Part shown: piece by piece, positions 27,984-37,474 of the stretch
Numbering within the stretch: position 1 is the first letter of the stretch
Layout: each line of letters begins with the position of its first letter
Assembly (NCBI GenBank): GCA_900318355.1
Contig: ONKE01000042.1
Coordinates: 35,272 to 99,271, forward strand
Length of the DNA stretch: 64,000 bases
Direction of reading: 5' to 3'
Source of the DNA: an uncultured Bacteroidales bacterium
Lineage (GTDB): Bacteria; Bacteroidota; Bacteroidia; Bacteroidales; UBA932
Translations under genes and position numbers: made by a program
Notes under the pieces: model-generated
Told to the model about the DNA's origin: nothing
Databases searched by the model: none
What the model saw: only the letters and a program-made list of their open reading frames with translations

Positions 27984-30161
27984 TTAGTTGCGATATCCGA
28001 CAAGTTCGCGCTCGGTCTCGGTAAGCTCTCCGGCGTCGTAGACAAGTTCAAACTCATCCAGATACAGCGTACTACCGACACCGCCCGTGAAGTAGTCTCC
28101 CAGACGGCTCGCCGCACCGACAATGACGATATGGGTCGGCCGGACACTGAGGGTACGATAACGGACCGGCAGGGTGAAATGGACATAACCGTCCGTAGGG
28201 ACATTGCTCGTAAAGTCACCCAGGCCGATGATGGAAGGATCGTCATCCGGGAGGAATACCTTCTTGGACGTGTTGATATGGAACTGATTCGTCCAATTGA
28301 CAAGATAAATCTTGATGGAACAGTTGTCCAGCTCGCCCTTCTTGCCCGTGTACGGACTCTCAGCCATATCGATAGCCTTCGGCTGGTACTTGTAGTAACC
28401 GCGCAGGGCAAGCGGACGGGAAGTGAACGGCTCACCCCAGTCAAGCTCGGCACCGACACCGGACACCTTGTCAAACTGCCCGATATAGATATTACCGGCA
28501 GCGAATTTGGTGATCACGGCGACCTTCACCTGCATACTGGTCATCTTGGCAGCTTTCTTGCCCGGACCGGCGACGGCGACATCATTTGTCTCCGGCGTCG
28601 TAGGAACGACACCCAGGCTGCTGGTTCCCGGATTGGCGGAATCCCAAATATGGAAGGAAGAAGATTCGTTCGGATACCAGCAACTGCCGTCCTGCCACCA
28701 GGAATCGAAATTGAGGTTCCGGACCGTCTCGGCATTGTCGGTCGTGAAGGTGATCTCCTTGGTCTCCTTGTCCTTGTTGGAAACGGCGCGCAGGACATAC
28801 TGGGTCTGCGGCTCGAGGCCGTAGAGCTCGGCCTTGAAAGTCTTGGCCGTCTCGTTGAAGGAAATGTCGCCGGTGAAGTCGCTCCAAGCGGTCTCGGAGG
28901 CCTTACGGTACTGGAAGCTCAGTCCTTCGGGACGCGGGTTCACGAAGTACTTGGCGCTGATCAGCGCGAAGCGGGCCCACGGCGTCGCTCCGGTCACTTC
29001 GGCGTCTACCGGCGAGATGACCTCGATGTTGAGAGGCAGCTCCCTGTAGTTGTTTTTCGCGTCGATGACCGTAAGGCTGAGGGTGAATGCGCAAAGGGGA
29101 AGATGGTCGATAAGGCCGCCGATGTCGAAGGAAGCGCTCTGGGAGCCGAATGCCACTGAAGAAGCAGTGATTCCGGCCGCACCGAGGGCGGAAATGACAT
29201 CTGCGGAAGCATCTACGAGATCCACTCCGGCAGGAATGCCAAGAGCCGCGAGATCGGCGGAAGAATGGCTGAGGGTCAGGCTCTTGATGCCGGCCGCAGC
29301 AGCGACATTCACCTGCATGGGCTCGGTTGAACCGGCAGGGACCGTGATCTCGTTGGTAATCTCGAACCCGGCCGTGATGGCGGGACCCGCGCTTGCGGAG
29401 AAGTCCATCACCAGAGGATAGGTCTTCGTCTGCATGGTGCCGTCCACGGAGATGGAGAAGACACCGGCGCCGGCCGTAATCGTCGCGTCGGCGAGGGTGA
29501 AGGTCAGGTGGTAATGCTGCTTGGCCTTAACTCCTTCATACGTGGAAGGATTGGTCCTGAAGACCGTTCCGTCGGTATTGACCATGTACACTTCCCAGTT
29601 GAGCTGGCCCGTGACGGCGAAATAGGCGGTCTTTTCAAGCGAACCGGCGGATTTGCCGAACACAAGGGCGTCTCCCCTGCCGTTGTCGACGATGACACGG
29701 TATTCCGTGAAGAAGGTGTCAGTCTCCGGCGGGAACTGCACGGTCACGGCAGTATTGGCCTGAGTGGCGGTGATATTGGCCACGTTCTCCTGCTCGGGCT
29801 TGATGAGAATATCGGTCTGGCCTTCGTAGTAAGGTGCATCCCAGGCGGCATTCTGCAGAGTGCCGCTCTTCGCCACTATCGTATAGTTTCCTGCCGCTAT
29901 CTTGAGCGGCTCCGCCGCAAGGGTGCGGTGGTCGGCGACCGTAATGGTCTCTCCCCCGTCCTTGGGCGTTATTTCCAGGGAGAATCCCAGATCCTCCCCG
30001 TCTCCAGGTGCCTTGACGACGATGTCGCTGGAGGAATCGTCTTCCGCAAGGGCCACCGTCAGATAGCCGTAACTACGGCCGTCCGAGGCGGTCTCCCTGC
30101 GGCAGCTCGAAAGCGAAGCCACCGTCAGCAGGACCAGGAGGGTTGTATAAACTCTTCTCAT
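27984..30161 (-). CDS. DUF4493 plus PCMD lipoprotein
   Basis: 725 residues. Lipobox ASLSSC with Cys20, then a DUF4493 domain (about 30-230: YGYLTVALAED, GNYTIVAKSG, PYYEGQTDILI). Beta-rich repeats follow (about 230-380) and a fibronectin-like unit (about 385-480, GLEPQTQYVLRAV). The PCMD domain spans about 484-705 (NFDSWWQDGSCWYPNESSS). It combines the two domain types that are split between the other genes of the operon. Predicted to be surface or periplasmic and carbohydrate-related, but no enzyme motif can be named. Confidence 0.83.
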   Translation of the reverse strand: MRRVYTTLLVLLTVASLSSCRRETASDGRSYGYLTVALAEDDSSSDIVVKAPGDGEDLGFSLEITPKDGGETITVADHRTLAAEPLKIAAGNYTIVAKSGTLQNAAWDAPYYEGQTDILIKPEQENVANITATQANTAVTVQFPPETDTFFTEYRVIVDNGRGDALVFGKSAGSLEKTAYFAVTGQLNWEVYMVNTDGTVFRTNPSTYEGVKAKQHYHLTFTLADATITAGAGVFSISVDGTMQTKTYPLVMDFSASAGPAITAGFEITNEITVPAGSTEPMQVNVAAAAGIKSLTLSHSSADLAALGIPAGVDLVDASADVISALGAAGITASSVAFGSQSASFDIGGLIDHLPLCAFTLSLTVIDAKNNYRELPLNIEVISPVDAEVTGATPWARFALISAKYFVNPRPEGLSFQYRKASETAWSDFTGDISFNETAKTFKAELYGLEPQTQYVLRAVSNKDKETKEITFTTDNAETVRNLNFDSWWQDGSCWYPNESSSFHIWDSANPGTSSLGVVPTTPETNDVAVAGPGKKAAKMTSMQVKVAVITKFAAGNIYIGQFDKVSGVGAELDWGEPFTSRPLALRGYYKYQPKAIDMAESPYTGKKGELDNCSIKIYLVNWTNQFHINTSKKVFLPDDDPSIIGLGDFTSNVPTDGYVHFTLPVRYRTLSVRPTHIVIVGAASRLGDYFTGGVGSTLYLDEFELVYDAGELTETERELVGYRN

Positions 30162-30173
30162 ACGCTTGGCGGA

Positions 30174-31460
30174 TTACTGCGCGACAAAAATGACATCTTT
30201 CTCCAGCTCCTGGTCCTTCTGGTCACTCAGGCGGAGGGTGAATTTATGGGAGGAACCGGGAGCAGGACTCAGCATCGAGACCAGCGGAACCAGTTCCGAC
30301 AACGAGAACAGGACGTACTCCTTGCCGTTGATCGCATCGCCGGCAGGAATCATGCCGCCCAAGGCGTTGATGGCGCCTTCGTCATTGATCATGTCCATCG
30401 AATACGGCCCGTCGTCGGCATAAGAATAAGTATCATTGCCGCAGAGCTGGGCAATCGCTTCCGAGAGGACATTGGAATCGACGGTCACGATAAAGGTCTT
30501 GATCTTTTCGGGAACATTGATTTCGATATCGACATCCATCTTGTCCTGAATCGGAACGGGGGCAAAATCCGGGTTTGCCGCCCAGGTCATTGTAGGGGCC
30601 GTGGAGGGGGTGGGATCGTCGCCGGGGGTGGGATCATCAGGGTCGTCATTGCCGCTGTCGTCTCCACCATCTACCGGGACTTCATCCCAGCCGGGGATAT
30701 CGACGTTGGAGGTCTTCTCGTTGACGGTAACGTCGAGGCTCAGCGAGAAACCGCCGACCTGACCGGTCACCTGTGCGTCGAGAGTCACCACATGATGGTC
30801 CTTGGCGGCAACGTCGGTAATGGAGATCATGCTGCTGGCGGAAGAACCATCGATGGCACGGTAGCCGTCAACCTTGATTTTGAGCGGAGCCACGCTGAAG
30901 TAGCCGGCCACGCCCGCGTCGATCTTTTCCTTGTCCCAAACCAGGGTCCTGATGCCTGCATCGGCGGCTGTGAAGTCGGATGCGTTGGTCGCCGTCACCG
31001 TATAGTTGGAGAGCTCGTTCTTGAAACGGTCGGTCAGCACGAAGGTCACCTTCATGTTGGCCAGGGAGCAGACCATAGGGACAGGCGTGACTTCACCTGC
31101 ACGGATGGTGAAAGAGGCCTCGCCACGGTAGACGGGCTGGTCGAAAGCGGCGTCTGCCACGTCCGGGGACTGGGCGACAACCGTGTATTCGCCGGAACCG
31201 AGCTGCAACATGGCATCCATGTCGCCGTAGCGGTCGTAGGTCTTGGTCCATCCGTCGGCAGGACGGGTGATGGTGATGACGAAGTCGTTGACGTCGACGT
31301 CTCCGGCCTTGGTCCGGTATTCGCCGCCATAGCTGACGTTCAGCGAAAGGGAGCCGGCGCCTTCCTCTTGGGAATTGTTGCCGGGAGCTTCCCGACGGCA
31401 ACCGCAGACGGCCACCGTGGCCGCTGCAATCAGGATAAATATCTTTTTCATGGTCTGCAT
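30174..31460 (-). CDS. DUF4493 lipoprotein without PCMD domain
   Basis: 428 residues. The signal peptide ends at Cys21 (AVCGC, an unusual Cys at -2). A DUF4493 domain (about 35-250) opens GSLSLNVSYGG and contains YRTKAGDVDVNDFVI and GEYTVVAQSPD. A low-complexity Asp/Pro/Gly linker (about 263-285) follows, then a C-terminal beta domain of about 140 residues. The ATG at 31460 overlaps the stop of the preceding gene as TAATG, which favours this start over the ATG at 31451. No catalytic motif is visible. Confidence 0.8.
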   Translation of the reverse strand: MQTMKKIFILIAAATVAVCGCRREAPGNNSQEEGAGSLSLNVSYGGEYRTKAGDVDVNDFVITITRPADGWTKTYDRYGDMDAMLQLGSGEYTVVAQSPDVADAAFDQPVYRGEASFTIRAGEVTPVPMVCSLANMKVTFVLTDRFKNELSNYTVTATNASDFTAADAGIRTLVWDKEKIDAGVAGYFSVAPLKIKVDGYRAIDGSSASSMISITDVAAKDHHVVTLDAQVTGQVGGFSLSLDVTVNEKTSNVDIPGWDEVPVDGGDDSGNDDPDDPTPGDDPTPSTAPTMTWAANPDFAPVPIQDKMDVDIEINVPEKIKTFIVTVDSNVLSEAIAQLCGNDTYSYADDGPYSMDMINDEGAINALGGMIPAGDAINGKEYVLFSLSELVPLVSMLSPAPGSSHKFTLRLSDQKDQELEKDVIFVAQ

Positions 31461-33721
31461 TATTCGTATTTGAGGGTGATGTTGTCCAGGTAGAGGATGT
31501 TGCCTACATGGATGGTGTGGTCGCCGCTGAGGGTATTGACGTTGGTACCGGTCAGGCTTTGATAGGACTCCCCGCCGTCAATCGACGAACGGAAGAACAT
31601 CTGGATGCTGGCTGCCTTCTTGTCGGTCACCGTATAGGAAATGGGGACATTGCCCAGGGTCCAGCTGCCCTTGGCCGTAGCGTCGGCCAGATAACCGGAA
31701 CCGATCTGGGTTCCGTCGGGGGCGAAAACCTTGACGCTGACAACGTAGTTCTTGGTCGAACCGCCGCGCGTGAACTTGTAGTAATAAGTCAGCGCTGAAG
31801 GACGGTTGGCAAAGGCGTGTCCGTCGGACGTCTTGGCCCACGAAGCCTGCTGGGCGTCGTTGCTCGTGCCGATAAAGACCTCTCCGGCGTGATGAGTGTC
31901 GCCAGCGCTGAGCCGGGAAGCGGAGCTGCCCGTAATGATTGTCGCTATCATCAAGCTGTTTCCGCTGTAGGAACCGCTTTTGGTCAGAGAGACAAGCGGG
32001 AAGGTCTTGAAGTCCTGATAACCGGCAGCGACTTGCGTGGAACGGATTCCGACAGGGGCATTGGATGACCACCAGGGCTCTTCCCCGTCGGCGTAGAGGC
32101 GCCACCATGTGACGTCAAAGTCGCTCAGGATGGCAACCGGCGTGGTGAAGGACATCTGCTTGAAGGACTCGAAGCCGTTGTTGCCAACCTGCTGAGGGTC
32201 TTCGGTCTTGATGACGGTGACGTCGCTGACATTGCCAGGGTCGTCGTTGACGATGGTGCGGAAACTGTAGTTTACGCCGGCCACAAGACCGGTGGCGTCG
32301 GCAAAGTCGATGACGTTGCCGTTTACTGCCTTGGAATTAACCGTAGACCAAGTGTTTCCGTCGGCGGAATATTGAAGTTTGATGTTGGTTCCGGAAGGAA
32401 GATAGGTCGCATTGGTCAGGGTTGCCCGGGGGGCGACGACCTTCCAGCCCCAGATATTGTAGTCGAGCGCGGAAACCGTGGCGTTGACCGGGACGGCCTT
32501 GAGATTGAACGTGGCCGTGGAGGTCTTGCCGTAGATGTCGGAGGCGGTGACGGTAAACTTGGCCGAAACCGGATTCGACGAATCGAAAGGAACGCCGGTG
32601 ATGACTTTTCGCACCAGTCCGGAGAAGTCGACGCATCCGAAGGGGCTGCCGTCAACCGTAATCCAGTTGAGGCCCAGGGCCTTGACGGATGCCTGCTTGT
32701 CGGTTTCGGCGACGACGTCGACCGAGGCGGGAAGACCCAGGCCGGTCAGGTAAGGGCAATCGGTCTCAATCTTGAGATTGCCTATCTTGCCGCGACCGAC
32801 CCAGCTGAGGATGGCGTCCTTGACCTGGACCGGAATGCCGGCGGTATATTCATAGGTAAACTCGTCGCCGCTCGCGCCGCCATAGGAGAAGACGGGCGGA
32901 TCGGTAGGGAGGGCGGAAGCCGGAATCTCGATGGTCTCGCTGACTGTCTCGATGGTCTTGTCGATCGAAATGTTGACGACAAGGGTGCCTTCGCGCGGAC
33001 CGGCCTCGACCTTGAAGGTCACGAAGTCGGCGGGGTTGTACTGGGCGGATTCGCTCTTAAAGTAGACCCATTTGCTTTCCCCGCCTTCCTGGGAGCCGCT
33101 GCCGCCGAGATGGGCGTAGACCTCGAGATAGAGGTTGCCGCCAGGGATATATCCGGCACGGGTCTCGTTCTTGGCGAATTTGACGGATTTCTTGGCGTAG
33201 CGCTCGTTGCGGACCACCGCATAGAAATCGGAATAGCCCGCCTTGATCTTGCTGCCGTATTCGACGGCAACCTTGACGTTGCCAAGGCGCGCCACGGCAG
33301 TCACTTCGTCGGGCTGCTCGTTGTTTTCAACATAACCGTGAACCGTAAACGGCTCGTCGGCAAGGTAATAAGCTTTTCCGAAGCCGGCGCCGAGCGTATC
33401 GCCATGATGGGCGACAAGGCGGAATTCGCCTGCATTGAGCTTGATTGTCTCGGTCTTGGCTTCGGCGTAAGGCTTGCGATAGAGGCGCAAAGCCTTGCTT
33501 GAGTAGATCTCCACCTCGAAATCGTCGATGGAGGGCAACTCTTCCCCGTCGGCCTTTGTGGCGACGATGGTCGTTCCGGCGTCCTGGGTCAGCGCGATGC
33601 GGACGGCTCCCTCGGGGGAAACCGCAGGATCGGCTTGATCCGGCACACCGGCACAACCGGCCAACGCCAGGGCGCCGGAAAGGATGAGGGCCGAAAGTGT
33701 CGATTTTCTCATATCTGACAT
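31460..33721 (-). CDS. DUF4493 lipoprotein with C-terminal jelly-roll/PCMD-like domain, first gene of the operon
   Basis: 753 residues. Lipobox ALALAGC with Cys23, a DUF4493-type N-terminal region (about 38-280, FRLVAHHGDTLGAGFGKAYYL), beta repeats, a fibronectin-like unit (about 425-510) and a C-terminal domain (about 520-753). That domain, with FDVTWWRLYADGEEPWWSS and GNILYLDNITLKYE, is only distantly like the PCMD domain of its neighbours. A second possible ATG lies at 33712. A good promoter element at 33778-33785 makes this the head of the five-gene unit running to 25596. Confidence 0.8.
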   Translation of the reverse strand: MSDMRKSTLSALILSGALALAGCAGVPDQADPAVSPEGAVRIALTQDAGTTIVATKADGEELPSIDDFEVEIYSSKALRLYRKPYAEAKTETIKLNAGEFRLVAHHGDTLGAGFGKAYYLADEPFTVHGYVENNEQPDEVTAVARLGNVKVAVEYGSKIKAGYSDFYAVVRNERYAKKSVKFAKNETRAGYIPGGNLYLEVYAHLGGSGSQEGGESKWVYFKSESAQYNPADFVTFKVEAGPREGTLVVNISIDKTIETVSETIEIPASALPTDPPVFSYGGASGDEFTYEYTAGIPVQVKDAILSWVGRGKIGNLKIETDCPYLTGLGLPASVDVVAETDKQASVKALGLNWITVDGSPFGCVDFSGLVRKVITGVPFDSSNPVSAKFTVTASDIYGKTSTATFNLKAVPVNATVSALDYNIWGWKVVAPRATLTNATYLPSGTNIKLQYSADGNTWSTVNSKAVNGNVIDFADATGLVAGVNYSFRTIVNDDPGNVSDVTVIKTEDPQQVGNNGFESFKQMSFTTPVAILSDFDVTWWRLYADGEEPWWSSNAPVGIRSTQVAAGYQDFKTFPLVSLTKSGSYSGNSLMIATIITGSSASRLSAGDTHHAGEVFIGTSNDAQQASWAKTSDGHAFANRPSALTYYYKFTRGGSTKNYVVSVKVFAPDGTQIGSGYLADATAKGSWTLGNVPISYTVTDKKAASIQMFFRSSIDGGESYQSLTGTNVNTLSGDHTIHVGNILYLDNITLKYE

Positions 33722-33744
33722 TTGTTATAACTATCCATTTAAAC

Positions 33745-33752
33745 TATATTTG
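33745..33752 (+). promoter_or_regulatory. Plus-strand TATATTTG element inside the leader of the minus-strand operon
   Basis: TATATTTG on the plus strand, 185 bases before the next plus-strand gene (33937). Either a second promoter for that gene with a long leader, or the start of an untranslated RNA. The 215-base gap 33722-33936 otherwise holds only AT-rich sequence. Confidence 0.4.
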
Positions 33753-33777
33753 CAGCAAGGCCGCAAACTGGAGGATG

Positions 33778-33785
33778 CAAATTTA
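33778..33785 (-). promoter_or_regulatory. Promoter -7 element of the DUF4493/PCMD operon
   Basis: TAAATTTG followed by C on the minus strand, giving a leader of about 50 bases before the ATG at 33721. Confidence 0.65.
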
Positions 33786-33921
33786 CAACAAATTTTGAAC
33801 TTCACACGGTCAGTTGGTAAAAAAGGACAGTGCGTGGCGGAATTTCGCCCCATATTTTACCACTTTCCGGTAATTTTAACCATTTTTGACCAAATTACGG
33901 TTAAAAAGCCAAATTTCGGCC

Positions 33922-33929
33922 TAACTTTA
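33922..33929 (+). promoter_or_regulatory. Degenerate promoter -7 element of the BaiN-like gene
   Basis: TAACTTTA, one base from TAnnTTTG, 7 bases before the ATG at 33937. Confidence 0.4.
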
Positions 33930-33936
33930 TATAGTA

Positions 33937-35139
33937 ATGACTGACAGAAAGATAGCAATTATCGGAGGTGGGGCCGCGGGATATTTCGCGGCAGCCCGGC
34001 TGCGCAAATCGGCCCCAGGATGGACTGTCGTCATCTTTGAGGCCGGCCCACGCCCGCTGGCAAAAGTCGCCATAACCGGAGGCGGACGCTGCAACCTTAC
34101 CAACTCCTTCGAAGGGGTACGTTCCGTCGCGCAGGCCTACCCCCGCGGCGCCAGGCTGCTCGAGCGATCATTCCGCACTTTCGGCCCGGCCGACACCCTG
34201 AAATGGTTCGAAAAAGCAGGAGTCCGATGCGTGACCCAGCCCGACCACTGCGTCTTCCCCGCCTCGCAGGACGCAATGCAGGTTGTCCGCACGCTGCTCC
34301 GCGCCGCCGACGGAGTTCAGCTTCGATGCAATACGAAAATCGAGGAGATCACCCCCTCCGTCACCGGGTGGGAAATCGCCGGAGAGCGCTTCGACGCCGT
34401 GCTGATAACCACAGGCGGGATGCAGCGCGAAGGCGGATTTATCCGGAAACTGGGCCTCTCGGTCGAAACGCCGGTTCCCTCCCTTTTCACTTTCAGGATA
34501 GACGACCCGATAACGCATATGGCCGGTTCGGTGGTCGACGCCTCGGCCAGCCTCTCCGGCACGAAGTTCCGCGCCGAAGGTCCGCTGCTTATAACCGACT
34601 GGGGCATGAGCGGCCCGGCAATCCTCAAACTGAGTTCCTACGCTGCCCGATACCTTGCCGAAAACGGCTACCGCGCCAACCTCTCGGTAAGGTGGCTTCC
34701 CGGCACCGAAGACGAGGTCCGCTCAAGGCTGAAAGCCCTGTCCGAGAGCAGTCCGAGGCGGTTCGTAAGTTCCGCCCACCCCGAAGAAATCCCCTCCAGG
34801 CTTTGGGCCCACCTGTGCGGGAAATGGGGCATTCCGGCCACAGCCCGCTGGTCCGAAGTCGGTCAGGCGGGATTCAACCGCATCGCATCCGGAATAATGT
34901 CCGATCCCTACCTCATCGCTGGCAAAAGCCGTTTCAAGGAAGAATTCGTAACATGCGGAGGGGTGGCCCTGTCGGAGATAGACCCCGCCACGATGCAGGC
35001 CAAAAGGCTTCCGGGCCTCTTTTTTGCAGGGGAAGTACTGGATATCGATGCCATCACCGGCGGCTTCAACCTCCAGGCAGCCTGGACCACAGGCTTCCTC
35101 GCCGCCGAAGGCATGCTCAAAACGCTGGAACATGAGTGA
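33937..35139 (+). CDS. BaiN/HI0933-family FAD-dependent oxidoreductase
   Basis: 400 residues of the HI0933-like flavoprotein family. It has the N-terminal dinucleotide motif IIGGGAAGYFAA (about 8-19), the family signature ITGGGRCNLTNS, the mid-domain segment DWGMSGPAILKLSS and the C-terminal signature GEVLDIDAITGGFNLQAAWTTG. Members contain tightly bound FAD; the Clostridium homologue BaiN reduces bile-acid intermediates, but most members have no assigned substrate. The next gene, a Fur-family regulator, starts inside its last codons (8-base overlap), so the two are coupled. Confidence 0.9.
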   Translation: MTDRKIAIIGGGAAGYFAAARLRKSAPGWTVVIFEAGPRPLAKVAITGGGRCNLTNSFEGVRSVAQAYPRGARLLERSFRTFGPADTLKWFEKAGVRCVTQPDHCVFPASQDAMQVVRTLLRAADGVQLRCNTKIEEITPSVTGWEIAGERFDAVLITTGGMQREGGFIRKLGLSVETPVPSLFTFRIDDPITHMAGSVVDASASLSGTKFRAEGPLLITDWGMSGPAILKLSSYAARYLAENGYRANLSVRWLPGTEDEVRSRLKALSESSPRRFVSSAHPEEIPSRLWAHLCGKWGIPATARWSEVGQAGFNRIASGIMSDPYLIAGKSRFKEEFVTCGGVALSEIDPATMQAKRLPGLFFAGEVLDIDAITGGFNLQAAWTTGFLAAEGMLKTLEHE

Positions 35140-35563
35140 TTACGACGTTCTACACATAATGGGCGAACACGGCGTCCGCCCCACGGCCAACCGCCTCATG
35201 ATAGCCCGTGCCATGTCGGAGGCCGGCAGGCCCATGTCCATGAGCGAACTGGAAACTTCCCTCGAGACCATAGACAAATCCATCATATCCAGGACCTTGT
35301 CCCAGTTCCGGGAACATCATATGGTCCACGCCATCGAAGACGGAGGCGGCATCCGCTACGAACTATGCCGCTGCCACGCCGACGAATCGGAAGACAGCGA
35401 CCTCCACGCCCACTTCTACTGCGAGCGTTGCGGCAAGACCTTCTGTCTTGAAAATATCCCCGTGCCGGCCGTAGACCTGCCCCGGGGATATCAATCCATC
35501 ACGGTAAACTACCTTATAAAGGGAATATGTCCGCAGTGCAGCGGACACTCCTCCCAAAGCTAG
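35132..35563 (+). CDS. Fur-family transcriptional regulator
   Basis: 143 residues with a winged helix N-terminal domain (about 1-75, GVRPTANRLMIARAM, KSIISRTLSQFREHHMVHAI) and a C-terminal metal-binding domain with HAHFYCERCGKTFC (about 94-107) and a second CPQC pair (about 134-137). The two Cys pairs form the structural Zn site of Fur/Zur/PerR proteins. Which metal it senses cannot be told. It is shorter at the C-terminus than classical Fur. It starts inside the BaiN-like gene and its stop overlaps that of the convergent barrel gene by 4 bases (CTAG). Confidence 0.88.
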   Translation: MSDYDVLHIMGEHGVRPTANRLMIARAMSEAGRPMSMSELETSLETIDKSIISRTLSQFREHHMVHAIEDGGGIRYELCRCHADESEDSDLHAHFYCERCGKTFCLENIPVPAVDLPRGYQSITVNYLIKGICPQCSGHSSQS

Positions 35564-36276
35564 AACCTGCGCATAATTCCGAGATTGAACAGCGACGTAG
35601 CTACGGCGACGAGCGGGTTGGCCTGGAAGAAGAACGCCCCTTCGTAACGCGTGCTAGTGTCACTCTCGCCTACCGGGCTTGTGCGCGCCGAGCCCTCCCA
35701 TGCAATCGACGGGAAGTCGATCGAGGTATAGATCATCAGCGTTTTGGTAATGGCATAGCTCACCAGCGGATGAAGTTCAGCACCATAGATTATTTTGCGA
35801 TGGGTAGGGTCCAGTTTGTGATTACTGTCGCGAGGGGTGCGCACACCGGCATATCCGCTGAGTTCGAGCCACAGCTTGAGTTTGTCATTGGCAAGGCTTA
35901 ACAATCCGTAACGCAGATACGGGGAAATGCGCCACGACTCATAATCTTTATCGATTCCATTGCCCATCAGGACATTCATGGCGATTGAACGGATATTGAA
36001 AACAGTCTGTCCGGTCTCCTGCTCGGCAAAGGAGCAGTTGGTGTAGGTAAATTTCAGACCGCCGACCAGCCTCGGGGTGAAATAAAAGCCGATGGAAGGC
36101 TTGATAGTGAAGTTGAACGATGTCGCACCCTTTTCTCTCGGAGAGCCGTCGGAGAACGCCGTGGAATTGCCGTCAGTGAAAATACCGAACTGGCCGCCGT
36201 AGAAAAATCTCTTCTGGGCGAAGGCGCCGGTGGTGGCAAGCGTGGCAAGGATAAGCGCCAAAACAATCTTTTTCAT
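35560..36276 (-). CDS. Small outer-membrane beta-barrel protein
   Basis: 238 residues: signal peptide MKKIVLALILATLATTGAFAQ, then a chain of amphipathic strands (FNFTIKPSIGFYFTPRLVGGLKFTY, WRISPYLRYGLLSLANDKLKLWLELSGY) and a C-terminal LFNLGIMRRF with terminal Phe, typical of 8- to 10-strand outer-membrane barrels. The family cannot be named more closely. It lies 47 bases after trpS with no TAnnTTTG element in between, so it is probably read from the ferredoxin/trpS transcript. Confidence 0.75.
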   Translation of the reverse strand: MKKIVLALILATLATTGAFAQKRFFYGGQFGIFTDGNSTAFSDGSPREKGATSFNFTIKPSIGFYFTPRLVGGLKFTYTNCSFAEQETGQTVFNIRSIAMNVLMGNGIDKDYESWRISPYLRYGLLSLANDKLKLWLELSGYAGVRTPRDSNHKLDPTHRKIIYGAELHPLVSYAITKTLMIYTSIDFPSIAWEGSARTSPVGESDTSTRYEGAFFFQANPLVAVATSLFNLGIMRRF

Positions 36277-36323
36277 AAGTGAATATCTGATTATTCAAGG
36301 TTGACAGAAAATGATGTCCGGTA

Positions 36324-37445
36324 CTATTGCCTGGAATAACGCTCCGACTGTGAGGCGATTAGTTCGGCGTCGTTGAAATAGTCTATCTTCATCGCCCTGC
36401 GGACTTCGGACATGGTGGCTGCCGCGGCCTCGCGTGCAGCCTCGCAACCCTTCTTCAGGATTTCGTAAATCGCCGGAATGTCCTTTTCAAATTGGGCGCG
36501 GCGTGCGCGGATAGGGTCAAGCTCCTGATTGAGAATCTTTTCCAGGAATTTCTTGCACTTGACGTCTCCGAGTCCGCCGCGACGATAATGATCCTTCATC
36601 TCGTCGAGGTTGGCATAGTCGGGAAGGTAAAGGCCGAAATGCTCGTCCCGGCAGAAGGCGTCGAGATAGGTAAACACTGCGTTGCCTTCGACGTGGCCCG
36701 GATCGGCGATGTTGATATGTTCGGGGTCGGTGTACATCGACATGACCTTCTTGCGCATTTCCTCGGGCGTTTCCGAGAGATAGATGCAGTTGCCCAGCGA
36801 CTTGCTCATCTTCGCCTTGCCGTCAGTGCCGGGAAGGCGCATGCAGGCGGCATTGTCGGGGAGCATTATCTGCGGCTCGACCAGCGTGGGGCCATAGACG
36901 GAGTTGAACTTGCGGACTATCTCCACGGTCTGCTCCAGCATAGGCTTCTGGTCTTCGCCGACCGGCACCGTGGTAGCTTTGAAGGCCGTTATGTCGGCAG
37001 CCTGCGAAATCGGATAGGTAAAGAAACCGACGGGAAGACCGCGGCGGTTGTCGTCCGGCTCCTCGTCCGCACTTCCGAAACCGCGAAGCAGCATCTCGTT
37101 CTTGACGGTGGGGTTGCGCTGGAGGCGCTGGACCGTCACGAGGTCCATGAAATAGAAACTCAGTTCGGTAAGTTCCGGTATCTGGCTCTGGATGAAAAGG
37201 GTCACCTTCTCAGGGTCGAGGCCGGCAGAAAGATAGTCCAGCGCGACCTCTATGACGTTCTGACGGACTTTCTCGGGGTTGTCGATGTTGTCGGTCAGAG
37301 CCTGGGCGTCGGCGATGAATACAAACATCTGCTTGTAGTCTCCGGCGTTCTGAAGCTCTACGCGGCGCCTTAGCGACCCGACGTAATGACCGATATGAAG
37401 ACGCCCTGTGGGGCGGTCGCCTGTCAAAATAATCTTTTCTGACAT
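36324..37445 (-). CDS. trpS: Tryptophan-tRNA ligase
   Basis: 373-residue class I aminoacyl-tRNA synthetase that charges tRNA-Trp. The ATP-binding motif HIGH is at 17-20 ([18 protein letters not shown]) and KMSKS at 212-216. [19 protein letters not shown] and the C-terminal [14 protein letters not shown] region agree with the bacterial TrpS family. The start ATG is 34 bases past the ferredoxin terminator; no clear promoter is seen, so some read-through from the ferredoxin gene is likely. Confidence 0.96.
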   Translation of the reverse strand: MSEKIILTGDRPTGRLHIGHYVGSLRRRVELQNAGDYKQMFVFIADAQALTDNIDNPEKVRQNVIEVALDYLSAGLDPEKVTLFIQSQIPELTELSFYFMDLVTVQRLQRNPTVKNEMLLRGFGSADEEPDDNRRGLPVGFFTYPISQAADITAFKATTVPVGEDQKPMLEQTVEIVRKFNSVYGPTLVEPQIMLPDNAACMRLPGTDGKAKMSKSLGNCIYLSETPEEMRKKVMSMYTDPEHINIADPGHVEGNAVFTYLDAFCRDEHFGLYLPDYANLDEMKDHYRRGGLGDVKCKKFLEKILNQELDPIRARRAQFEKDIPAIYEILKKGCEAAREAAAATMSEVRRAMKIDYFNDAELIASQSERYSRQ

Positions 37446-37474
37446 ATTGGGGAACTGTTTTTGGTTTTAAATGG

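Noticed and set aside
33684-33944. 86-codon plus-strand frame in the gap before the BaiN-like gene
   Set aside because: It overlaps the start of the lipoprotein gene and its promoter, has no motif, and its composition looks like AT-rich intergenic sequence.
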